NCBI GenBank assembly: GCA_006538405.1
Contig: BJKQ01000007.1
Span: 1,240,001-1,304,000, forward strand
Origin: Hansfordia pulvinata
Lineage: Eukaryota; Ascomycota; Sordariomycetes; Xylariales
Direction of reading: 5' to 3'
Length of the DNA stretch: 64,000 bases
Part shown: positions 20,225-30,452 of the stretch, piece after piece
Layout of the letters: every line of letters starts with the position of its first letter
Numbering within the stretch: position 1 is the stretch's first letter
Translations under genes and position numbers: made by a program
The notes under the pieces: model-generated
The model's database searches: none
The model's input: the letters and a program-made list of their open reading frames with translations, nothing else
Told to the model about the DNA's origin: nothing

Positions 20225-22887
20225 TCAGGACAGTCGTTTCTTTACGTCCGAGACGATGTCGGCCACTTCGCCTAGCTGGCGTGCCACCGTGACCGGTATG
20301 TCCTCCAGGTCGTAATCGAAGAGCAGTTCCTGGAGAATGCGAAAGGCTTGATCAAGCCCTTCTCGGGCTCCCTGGCTTGCCTCGCGCAGCTCGCGCGCCT
20401 CGCGCTGTGAGTCCTGGTTCTGTTTCCGCAACATGTTATACTTCCACCGCGGCGCATGCGAAGCCTGGCTGTCCGATGAGCGTCCACTGTTGCTGCGGGA
20501 TACAGGCGGTTCAGTAGACGCGGCAGTTTCTATGCCCATCGTCAAATTCGATTCGCTGCTGACGCCGGAACTCGTGTTGAAGCCTCCATCTCCATTTGAG
20601 GCGTCGTTGAGGGTTGACAAAAACATGTCCGCTCCCGAATCCCCCGTTGGGAAGGTAGCTGGGGGGTTTCCCGAGCCTCCAAAGTTAGCATATTGTAGCA
20701 AAGGTATATCGACAACAGGCGGCATTGCAGAGCCAAGTCCGACGACTGGGGGAGCGAGAGACGTCAATGCGCTCCCAAAGTTGACTGACGGAATGAAATA
20801 GGGAGGAGGCGGAGGTCGGTAGCCTTTTGATGGTGTCAGTTATGCATATCGAGGCGAGAGAGGAGGGAGTCGAGCCAGACTTACGCGGCCGAATGTCGGA
20901 ATTGCTGAGTAACTGTGGATTAGGGAACAGCAATTTGAATATCTGCCACCACGCTGTCTCCTCTGACCCTTGCACAGTTATACTTTTCATCTGTTCTTCG
21001 AGTTCCGGCGTCATGATGCAGTCTTTCTCGGGCTTGGGCCTCCATTGACAAGCGATTTCGCGCCTGTGGTGATTGGCCGAGCTGTACGTGTCGAAAGATT
21101 GCCAGCACTTATCGCATCGATATGATTCCATATGTTTCCGTTGGAGATGCTGTCTGTTGTCAAGTCAGCCGTGTTCTGAGAGCACCGAAGCCATCTTGCT
21201 CCTTGATGAACGTACTTTAGCCTGGAAATGTCTTTACATCCTCCCGTACGGTTTCGAAGGCTCACTTGGAGGCAGGTCAACGAGCTGTCGACAGCTTGGT
21301 ACGGGCAAGTCAGACCTGGATGGTCCCGTTGGGTCTGAAATGGCCTCTTCTGGTTCTCCTTGCGCTGGTCGCCGCCGTCACCACCGTCACCACCATTCCC
21401 ATGGTCTCCGGCCTCTCTCATTTCCTGATCAGATGCGCCGCCACTGCCGCCCGGGAAACCTGAAGGGGACGACGTAGAGTCTAGATTGTAAGGCGCCCCG
21501 TCAGACGAGATGCCGCCGCTGTGGTCTGGGGCATCACAGGGATCTTCGCAGCCATCACCCTGGCTCGCGGCCTCAGACCCCAGATTAGCGCCTGTATCTT
21601 CGCTCGCAACATCTGCAGCATCCATCAGACTGACAGACACTATCTCAAGGCGAACTCTGGCAGTGCCGACTTGTCTCATCTGGCGGACAGGGGTGTAGGG
21701 AGTTGTTGACGGGATAGAGCTTTCCTCGGGAGCGAGGGTTGCACCCAGACGGGGCTCATTTGGGGCTCAGCAGTCCCCGTGAGTGTTCTACCGCGGATGG
21801 GATTGATAGCGTGACAATTTCTGCTCAGCGTTGAGGAGGTCCTGGTGTGCTTGACGTTTTCTTTCAAGATCTGGAGACAGCTGTCGCCGAAAGTCTTGAG
21901 AAGCTGGAGAAGCGTAGAATGCGCGACTAGGTTGTGGGAGTTTTGAAAATCCATGCATATCCAAAGCCATTGATAGGTATTGCTTAACGATGTCAACGTC
22001 AGTGATAGACGCTCACATGCTTGGGAAGGGAGGGGCTCGTCTGGGGATTGAGCCTCAGAGAGAGAGCGCAAGATGTCGTCGCAGGTAGTCGTGACTCGTT
22101 CCCTTTGGGCCTCTGACCAGCCTCTTCCAGAGATGACAGTATCCACGAGCTCTTCGAAAGAGGACATGAAGTTCGCGATGGTCATGCCAGCTCCGTGGCA
22201 GTCGAAATTCTGGTGAGAAGGTTGGGGTGTTCTAGCCGGGGGTGCTGGTTCGCCTTTAGACGCCTCGACTACATCAAAGCCCATCTCTTCCTCTTCCTCC
22301 ATTCCTGCTTCTCCTTCTCGTGTGTCTTTGTCTTCCCTCTCATCGGAGAACTTGACGAGTCGGCGAAGGATTGGGTCCTGATCATTGCACTTTCGCTTCA
22401 AGGAGAGTTGCCGCGAGAGGTTGGATACGAATGGAGGGGCACCATCTTGTCCCTGTCGAGTTCCGTGGGCGTCGGTCTTGGGGCAGACAATGGATATATC
22501 GTCATCCGATTCGATGCCGCGGGGCTCCTGTTGTGAGCAAGCGGGCAAGACGTGGTGCCAATCGAGCATCTCCTCGGCGAGCAGGGTGTCAACACTGTCT
22601 CGCCAGGCCTTCACCTGTTTGTCTCTCGACCTGGACACTCCATTATCATGGACACTCTCCACCAGGGTAGTTGCGCGACTGAGGGTGTTCTGCTTTGAGC
22701 TGCTCGGCAATTGGATCGGTTTCGAGTCGGACAGAAGGCGGTCTTCCTTCAACAAAGTGCGGATGGGTATGGGTTGAGCTATGGCCAGCAATGGCACATG
22801 GTCGGTTGTGTTGGGAAGATCTGCCATTTCCACTATCAAGCGATTGTAGAAGGGACTGGAGCTGGATCTGCCGACCACCTGGCTCAC
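20225..22887 (-). CDS. Fungal C2H2 zinc-finger protein, probably a transcription regulator; exon structure partly uncertain
   Basis: The 3' part is clear: exons ending at 21216, then 21153-20885 and 20823-20225, with introns of 62 and 61 nt. Together they encode HPGLTCPYQAV...GGCKDISRLKQHLQRKH-MESYRCDKCWQSFDTYSSANHHRREIAC, the Cys/His cluster of a large group of fungal proteins with a degenerate first finger and a C2H2 second finger. The intron splits the fingers. A coiled-coil-like tail follows (NQDSQREARELREASQG). Upstream, 22887 to about 22000 is a coding frame with an acidic tract and GRGWSEAQRERVTTTCDDILRSL. The phase then changes near 22000-21970, and at 21788-21790 a TAG occurs. Skipping roughly 21657-21790 as an intron joins the parts; otherwise there are two adjacent genes. 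No known target. Confidence 0.6.
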
Positions 22888-24912
22888 ATGCAGTTAGGGG
22901 TGACTTTCCAACGTTGGGGAAGTAGGTAAGTAGTATAGGGTACCTTTAGGTAAAGTTCATATAATGAGGTAGACATGTGAGAGGAGAGAAGGCAAGAACA
23001 TTCACGAGGAAGTTGCGGCCCGCCCCGACTTTATCAGGCTGAGAGCATCTGGAAGGCGCAAGTGCCGCGTCTGGCACTCCTTCCATGTTCTGATCAACAG
23101 ACGTATTCGTACCTTATGTAGGCGGGCGCAGTGAGACAGCGAGCGTACATGTACGTAGGGAGGGAGGCAGGTAGGTAGATGAGGTGCGCGAACCACTTTG
23201 AACACAGCCACTCTCGCCTGGCTGCCTGTATGCCGACTTCATCACCCTCTTCTAAAGTGTCCCCTGGGGCGACCTTCGATTGCGTTGCGTTACGGTGCTT
23301 CCAGTCCCGCCCTGCAATTGGGTGCTGGCCGCAGAGCCTTATGCGGCACCTCCCGCGGGCTGTGCAGAGCAGAATGTGCCAGGCATACCTGGTACAGATA
23401 CATCATCCCCACAGGGCCGCGCTCGGCTGCGACTTGAAGATATGTGATTGGCCTCTTGTTTTGCCCCCGGTCTTTGCTGATCGACGAGGCCCAAAATGTG
23501 CAGCGGCTCACACACGATGTGGCTCACACAAGATGTGTTGAGCCGCGCAGGCAGGCAATGCTGCCAGGGTTCGGGTAATCCTCTCCCCGCTGAATCTAAG
23601 CACATAGACACAATTCGAGTGCCATGACGTCCGACCTCCCCAAGCCGAATCCGAGAGTCCCAACTCGGTAGTTCCCCTCCCAGATCGGGCAGAGAATAGG
23701 TACTGATGAGCATTACGAGTCCAGGTCTGGGCGGGCGCCAAAAGCTGCCGTCTACAAGGCAACTGACGTCCACGGGCAGTGTGGCAACACACAAGTCGGA
23801 CTTGATCTGGGCCACAGCACCCGTCACAGCGCCGTGACGGGGAGAGCACAATCCGAGGACCTCCAACACAATTAGACACACGCTTCTGGTGGCCTCCGAG
23901 CAAGGTGAGTGTGAAGCAGTGTGTATAAGATGGGAGAACTGTACTGTAGGTTGGGTGAGTAGCAGTCATCGCAAGGCACGATATCATCGCCACAACTTAC
24001 AAGCGTTCGAAACCCAATCTCGCCTGCGTGGAACGTATTGCGAAAAAGAACCGAAATCATTGATCAACTGCACTTCGTCTTTGCGCCAGAAACCAAAGCC
24101 AAGAAACCAAGAATGTCTCTTTCCTCCGGTCAGCAGAAGACAAGGCAGACCGGCCCGTCGGGCACTGGGTAGGCATACACACACCACCATCATCCGAGAA
24201 GCAGCCCCTGATCGCCCGGCACTTTCACTAACGCGCACCTCTGCTTTGCCTCAGCAGCCCTACCGTGCCGGCCCCGGCCGCCCCCGGTTCGACGTCGATG
24301 ATTTGCGAGCCTGACCACCCTCCCCCGCCAAGCCCTACACTGCCGTCCGCTGGATCCGCCGGTCCTGGCGCCGCCGGCAGCCTGCTCTTGGGTATGGGGA
24401 GCCAGTTCGCACAGTAGCCCTGCAGATTGGCGGCTTGGCTACCTACTTAGTGTTGAAGCTTGATTGTATTTGTATGGATAGACAGAGTTGATCGCAGCGC
24501 GCGCAGTCGTTATTTGTTGCAGCGATAGAACACGGGTAGAGGGAAAGAATCTTTGTTTGTATTGTCTTTTACAATGTACTTGAGCGCAACGCTGCACGGA
24601 GTGGGGGCGTGACGTCCCGTATTTGAATGGGATCGGAAACAACAACTCATTACTTGAAAGCTATTACCCGAGAGTTCCAGAGAGTCGTGTATATCAGAGT
24701 TTCACACATTCCGAAGAATATATGTAATTTAGGAGGTACTCAACGTTTCAGAGGCCGGGTCTTTTGACTCTTCTAAACCGACTACGGTCACCCCTCGACC
24801 TAGCCATGACCCCGGGCTAGCTTCTCTTCTTCTTCCTCCTCCTCCCCCCTATTTCTCTGTCCCTTATCACGCATCTCCCTCATGTGCCCTGCCTCTGTCT
24901 TCGCGTCTTGGC
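22888..24912. other. Intergenic region between the C2H2 gene and the BCS1-like gene
   Basis: About 2 kb. GGTA-type motifs near 22921-22955 and 23170-23180. A 180-codon minus-strand frame (23339-23881) has no recognisable family and is not called. Bases 24440-24760 are relatively AT-rich and suit the 3' flank of the BCS1-like gene. No RNA gene seen. Confidence 0.5.
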
Positions 24913-25214
24913 CTACTGCACCTGAGCAATCTTGCTCCGGCTGGCCTTCTGGCGCACCAGGCTGTCGACCCACTCGTCGGCCTGCTCGAGGGCGCGGCCC
25001 GGGTGCTTCTTGCGCTTGAGCAGGTACCCCTGGATCTCGGCGGGCGAGAAGGCGCCCTCGGGGATCTTGGCCGCGAACCGCGCCGCCACCTCCGGCAGCC
25101 GCGACAGCGGGATGTCGAGGTCGCCGGCGGCGCCGGGGGGCCGGGGGCCGGGGCGGGGGTGGAGGCACCGGGGGAGGCTGCCGATATCAAGGGGGTGAGG
25201 GGCGGCGAGGGGGG

Positions 25215-25247
<33 letters not shown>

Positions 25248-28057
25248 CGCTCCCACTGTTTCTGTCGTCTTTGTTGCAGCGGTGGTGGTGGCCACAGTGG
25301 TCTTTGCCGTCGCTGGCTGTTCCGCGGTGGAGGGAGTGGAGGGCGCAGAAGCGATGGTGACGGCTGTGGTGTTGCCCGTGGTCGTTGGCTTGTCGTCTTT
25401 GCCGTTTGTGTCGGGAGAGATCGCGGGGGAGACCGGCTCCGACGCCGACAGCGTCGGAGGAACCACCACCGACACGACCACCGTTTCCGCCGCCGCCGTC
25501 TCCGTCGCCGATACGGTTTCCACCGGTGCCGCTTTCGCCGGTGACACCGCTGCAGCGTCAGCAGACTCACCAACGTCGTCGCCGCCGTCGTCGCCGTCGT
25601 CGCCCTCGAGCCTCCTCTCCGCCTCTCCACCCTCGACCCGGCCGCTGTTCTCCGCATCGGCCTCCCTCTCCTTCTCCTCATCACGCCCAGCGACCGCATC
25701 GGCCTCGTACATGCGGACAAACAGCTCCTCGGCCTGGCGGCGCGTGGCGTTGGCGAAGCCGACCTGCAGGTCGACCCTGCCGGGGCGGATCAGCGCCTCG
25801 TCGAGGTCCTCGGGCCGGTTGGTCGTCATGATGAGCACGCGGCCCTCGTGCGAGGCCACGCCGTCGACGGCGTTGAGCAGGCCCGACAGCGTGATGCCCC
25901 CCTTCGTCTCCGAGTCGCCGCTGCCGTCGCCCTTGGTCTTCTTCTTGCTCTTGTTGGAGCTCTTGGATCGGGCGGATTTCTTGTCATCGCTACCACTGCT
26001 GCTGCTACGACTACTGCTACTGCTGCTGCTGCTGCTGTCATCGTCATCGTCGCTTTTGCTCTTGTTGTTCACCGCTTTGGTCAGGAACGCGATGGCCAGC
26101 ACCGCCAGCTGGGAGAAGAGGTCCTGGTTCTTCATCCACTGCGCCTTGATCTCCTTCTCGTCTTCCATTGCTGGGATGCGCGCCGCCGTCTTGTCGTCTC
26201 CTGTGGCAGTCTTGGTGGTGGTGTCAGCTGGGGTATCGCTCCTGGCGCCCTTTGCACTCACAATCTCACCACCTTCGGGGCTGGTTTCGGCGTTGCCCGT
26301 GGCGACTTGACCGTTGACCGTGGAGCCATTCATCAGAGGCTCCCGCGGGTCCTTCGCCGCCTCATCCTGTGAAGCACAGTCGCCGTTGACTCTGGCTCCT
26401 TGATGGTCGCTACTGGCGTCTTTCAGCTTATCATCCGCCTTTGCGTCTTTTCCACCGCCCTTGCCCTTCTCCTCTTTCTTGTCGTCATGGTTGTCCTTGT
26501 CCCTGTTCTTGTCTTTATCCTTTTCCTCGTCCGGCCGCTTCAGCCCCGCGGTGTCAATGTCCTCGAGCAGCACGATGCAGCGGCGCGGCAGCGACCCCAG
26601 GAGCGCGTTGAGGTCCTCCTCGGTCAGCGAGGGGTCGAGCAGGGAGACGACGTGGATGTCGAGGCCGAAGGTGCCCGCGAGCGCAAAGGACAGCGACGTC
26701 TTGCCGCAGCCCGGCGGGCCATGGAACAGGTAGCCCCTGCGGAGCGGGATGCCGCGGTTCGAGTACCAGCGCGGCGTGAGCGGGTGCAGGTACTCGTTCA
26801 TGTCGCCGAGGACCGCCAGCTTCTGCTCCTCGTCCAGCACCACCGTCCGCATGTCGCGCACGGGGCGGTTGGCCACCTTCTCCCAGCTGTACCGGCCGCC
26901 GAGGTGCCTCCAGTACTTGGCCGCCGGCCTCTTGACGATGGTCTTGGCCCGGTGGTCGTTGTAGTACTCTTGCTTGGCGTGGCTGAGGAGCTGCTTGATG
27001 GGTTCTGGGGCACACGTGTGGGAGACGCAGGTCAGTTTCTCTTTCTCCTCTCCCCCTCCTTTTTCTTCCTTCCCCGAATCATGAAATAGGACGCTGAGAA
27101 AATCAAATTCCACTCACCAGGGCTCCTCCCGAGGCACGAGATGACCAGACACTCCTTGTCTTTGAAAGCCGAGCCGAATCTACCGGCTCCCTCATTGATG
27201 AGGGACTCCTGCTTGCGGTGGAGTTTGAAGTAGCGGCCCTGCCACCAAAAGTCGTGTAGCCCCACGGCCGGGACAAAGCGAGGGGGCTTTTGATATACAT
27301 ACGGGATGAAGCCCAGTGGGCCATCGCCAACGTCAGCCAAGGGGAGATTCTGGACAACAGTAGGTACAGTACCTACCTAGGTGTGTACTGTACTCTGTAA
27401 AGCAAGGATGGAACGACGAAACACGAGGAGCGGCGGAGAGCAAGGATTTGACTGACTTACCGAGCGGGCTTCCTGGTTGGAAAAGTTGAGATAGACGCCG
27501 GAGCGGTCGCGGGCGGCGACGGCCAGCTCCTCGTCGTCGTCCCAGGCCGTCCTGCTGACCGACTCGGCCATGAGCGCCTTGGAGTCGGCCATGCGCGGCT
27601 GCTGCGCCAGCCACTTCATCAGGTGGCGGTAGATCTCGTCGTCGCTGCCGACGTGGATCCGGCACATGAAGTGCTCGTAGACGAAGCCCCAGAGGGCCCC
27701 GTACACGTGCCTGCACACCCGGTACACGCCCCAGAAGACGCCCGCCGCCACGAGGAACTTGGTCGGGCCGCCGCCCATGTAGCTGCCCGCCAGCCCGTAC
27801 AGCGGCGCGAACGCCCCGAGCCCCAGGATCGGGAGCAGGCTCTGCACCGGGTCGAACGGCGGCGGCGCGTCGGCCCCCACAGTCGCTGCCGCCCCGGACG
27901 CCGACGAGGCTGTCGCCGCCGCGTTCATCGCCGCCGCCGCCGCCGCCGAGGTCGTCGTTGTCGTCGGCGACGTCGGTGTGGTCGTGTTGGAATGCTCCGC
28001 CATCATCGTGGCCGCGATGACCCCAGCCCCGCGCAGCAGCGAGCCCATGTTGTCCAT
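24913..28057 (-). CDS. BCS1-like AAA ATPase (mitochondrial inner-membrane type) with large low-complexity insertions; frame break near the 3' end
   Basis: Exons 28057-27461, 27349-27118 and 27004-24913 (introns 111 and 113 nt). The N-terminus has a Thr/Ala-rich leader, then a hydrophobic stretch (about residues 70-120) and the BCS1_N region ending EYYNDHRAKTIVKRPAAKYW. The AAA core has Walker A GPPGCGKTSL (about residue 371), Walker B CIVLLEDIDTAG, and LIMTTNRPEDLDEALIRPGRVD as sensor/arginine-finger block. A charged, Ser-rich insertion of over 160 residues separates Walker B from LSGLLNAVDG. A Thr/Ala/Pro-rich insertion follows ELFVRMYEAD. The conserved C-terminus (ARFAAKIPEGAFSPAEIQGY to KIAQVQ, stop 24913) lies in another phase; the exon sum needs one extra base. 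Family: Bcs1 inserts the Rieske protein into complex III, but fungi hold many diverged paralogues, so this one's role is open. Confidence 0.85.
25216..25245 (-). repeat. CTG/CAG trinucleotide repeat coding for poly-Ala in the BCS1-like gene
   Basis: Ten or so plus-strand CTG units, read on the minus strand as GCA/GCG (Ala) in the upstream phase. It lies a few tens of bases upstream of the place where the reading phase changes. Confidence 0.8.
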
Positions 28058-28413
28058 CTCGCCCGTTCGCTTTCCGGGCTTGTTCTGCGGGTATGTAAAT
28101 GGGCCAGTTAGTCAGTCATTCAACCAACCAAGAAGACGATTGCAGATCCACGCGGGTCTTTTGGGATGTAAGGAGATGCTTGGACTTTTTTGTCTTTAAT
28201 TTTTTTTCTTCTCAAACACTTTCCAGGAAGCATCAGTGTGGATGAGAAGCGCCAAAGTAAGGGGCACCCAGGGATGACATATATATCTATATATATATAT
28301 ATAGAACGGCAAGCATGGTTACCCGCAGCGGTCGAGTATTTGCGTGGGAGGTGAGGCTTACGACAAGGGGCCTGACTCATAGGCCATCTATATCGATTCT
28401 CGCGGTGCCAAGA

Positions 28414-28434
28414 AACACACACACACACACACAC
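28414..28434. repeat. AC dinucleotide microsatellite
   Basis: About ten AC units in the promoter side of the BCS1-like gene, close to a TA-rich run at 28276-28303. Confidence 0.9.
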
Positions 28435-28640
28435 CCCTCCCCGCAAACGGATTGCCATTGAGCGGCTCAGTCAACCGAATAGACGAGGCGCAAACAGCGG
28501 GCATGCTGTCAGCAGGCAGGTAGCACAGTGGATAGGTGTGTCATTCAGCCATCCCCAACATATTTCACTTCCAACACGGCGCGTAGACAGGACGCGTGGG
28601 TGGGTTACTCAAAGCTGTTTACCCAGGACTACCTGTCCCG

Positions 28641-28658
28641 CCCCCCCCCCCCCCCCCC
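28641..28658. repeat. Poly-C homopolymer
   Basis: Eighteen C bases in intergenic DNA. Confidence 0.9.
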
Positions 28659-29030
28659 ATATTTTACTTCTTACTTCCCGGCTCGCAGCTATTGCCATGT
28701 AGATGCTTGCATCCCGGGCCTTTGTGAGAGGGCACGCGTGCTTGGTATACTGGTTGCATCCCCCAGAGAACGACATGTCAGGTGAGTAAGGCAGGCAGGT
28801 GTGTACCTATCTACATAGGTGTTGAATCTTGTGGTGCTTGTCACAGCCAAGTCCCCGTGCGGGGGTCCTCGTTCTCTGCCGCCCCGTTCCAAGGGACAGA
28901 CAAACACGATCTCCGCAGGCGTGAACGACATGAACATGACATGGCAACGTCCGTGAGGCTTGTCAGGAGAAAGTAGAAAAATTGCCTGGTCAGGACTGGA
29001 GGGGGGGCAACCCCCCTGCACGGAGACGCA

Positions 29031-29053
29031 GGCGCAGGCGCAGGCGCAGGCGC
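29031..29053. repeat. GGCGCA hexanucleotide tandem repeat
   Basis: About four GGCGCA units head to tail. Spacing and unit length do not suit a CRISPR array; it is a simple repeat. Confidence 0.85.
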
Positions 29054-29856
29054 GATTTGATGGTTTGTGACCCGGCTCTTCGGGCCTTTCTTAGGTCACA
29101 CCCAGTCCGGGCGCGCCCCTGCGAGACAGCGTCGATGCCGACTCCTCCTCGCCGAGTTTTCCTTGTCTTGCAAGGTCCGCAGCACGTGGCGGGGCTCCGG
29201 AGCTTGGAGAATGAACAGCCAGGAAAGCCAGGCAACCAGACAGCTCGAAACTGGAGGGGTCCCCGTTGTTGTCGTCTTTTTTGTTGGTTTTCTTCTTCCT
29301 CCAGGTTGGCGGCCGCAGATGCGGATAGGTGGCTGGAACAGGAGGGCAACCTCGACATGCCATGCTTGGTGGGATGGCAGGCTGACAGGGTCCCTAACAT
29401 CATTGACGAGGGCACGGCGGAAGCCCCCGGGCACGGGTGAGTGGGCAGTCAATATTACCCAGCACCCTAGGTTTCCCAAGGCTGATGATTCTGCGGGGTG
29501 ACAGTGGCACGTTCCAACGGGCCGGGATGCCTCAGGCCTGTCCCCAATACGACTACATGCCTGTCCTATCCGCTGTTGGTGTGTATGGCGGGGTGGAGGG
29601 GAGGGGAGAGCCCGGATGCTTCCTCGCTCGCTCTTCGTGATAGGCTGTCATCCCGGCCGTGGCTATATAGCTGCAGGTAGGGCGGTTTGCAGAGGCACAA
29701 TCGGCGCCCGGGTCAGATTTTAATCGCTGCTCTGACCGCGACTGAGGCCCAAACGATAAGCCGCGCCCCTCCACCCCCCTCCCCTCTCCCACCCGCGTGG
29801 GCAAACTCATGACTCCAGTCTATTGTGCTGCTGCTAAAGGGTGAGTAGGGAGGAGA

Positions 29857-29877
29857 GGGGGGGGGGGGGGGGGGGGG
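29857..29877. repeat. Poly-G homopolymer
   Basis: About 21 G bases in intergenic DNA, flanked by a GA-rich stretch. Confidence 0.9.
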
Positions 29878-30452
29878 CTCGGTGGGGCAGAAGGCTGACA
29901 CGACAAGCCGACTGCAGTCCGACGAGGTTGATCCGATTTGCCCGGTATCGATGGATGGATGGATGTACATGTGGCCCGAGTTTGCTGCCTTCAGCTGCAA
30001 TGCTTCAACTCGTCCACACCAGTATCACACTGCAGCCATGCTGACATACATGTGGCCGATGTGCAGCACACGCGCGTCGAGTCCCCTCAGGTGATACACA
30101 GGGAGGCAGCATCCCACTGCAGCATGTCCCCTCTCCGAGGGCAAGGGCAATCTTGGAATACAGAGGGCGTATTATCTTTGGTGCGGACAAGCCGTCCGCC
30201 TCGAGTCATATGACTCTGGCCTTGGGTGGGAGGGGGAGGGGAGAGGAAGGGCGGCACCATGTCCCCCCAACCAGACAAGAACCTGACTTGTTTGTGCCGT
30301 CAATCGAAGCGAGTCTCATCACAAGAGGAGAGGATCTACAGGTTGACACGTGGGGAGCAGATGCAGGACCGGTGGTTGACCAGCAGCGAATAATACAACT
30401 CCTGTACAGCGCCGAGATAATCCTCAAATCGCAAATCGCAAATGACTTTCTT

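Larger units (their letters stand above)
28058..30452. other. Intergenic region rich in simple repeats between the BCS1-like gene and PWP2
   Basis: About 2.4 kb without a supported gene. It contains a TA-rich run (28276-28303), an AC dinucleotide run (28414-28434), poly-C (28641-28658), GGCGCA units (29031-29053) and poly-G (29857-29877). Open frames are short and biased by these repeats. Confidence 0.55.

Noticed and set aside
23339..23881. Minus-strand frame of 180 codons
   Set aside because: No family, weak coding bias and no splice context; kept as intergenic.
25003..26310. Plus-strand frame of 435 codons opposite the BCS1-like gene
   Set aside because: Leu/Ser/Val-rich mirror of the minus-strand low-complexity coding sequence; the AAA motifs are on the minus strand.
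29031..29053. Short direct repeats as a possible CRISPR-like array
   Set aside because: Six-base units without spacers in a fungal nuclear genome; a simple tandem repeat.
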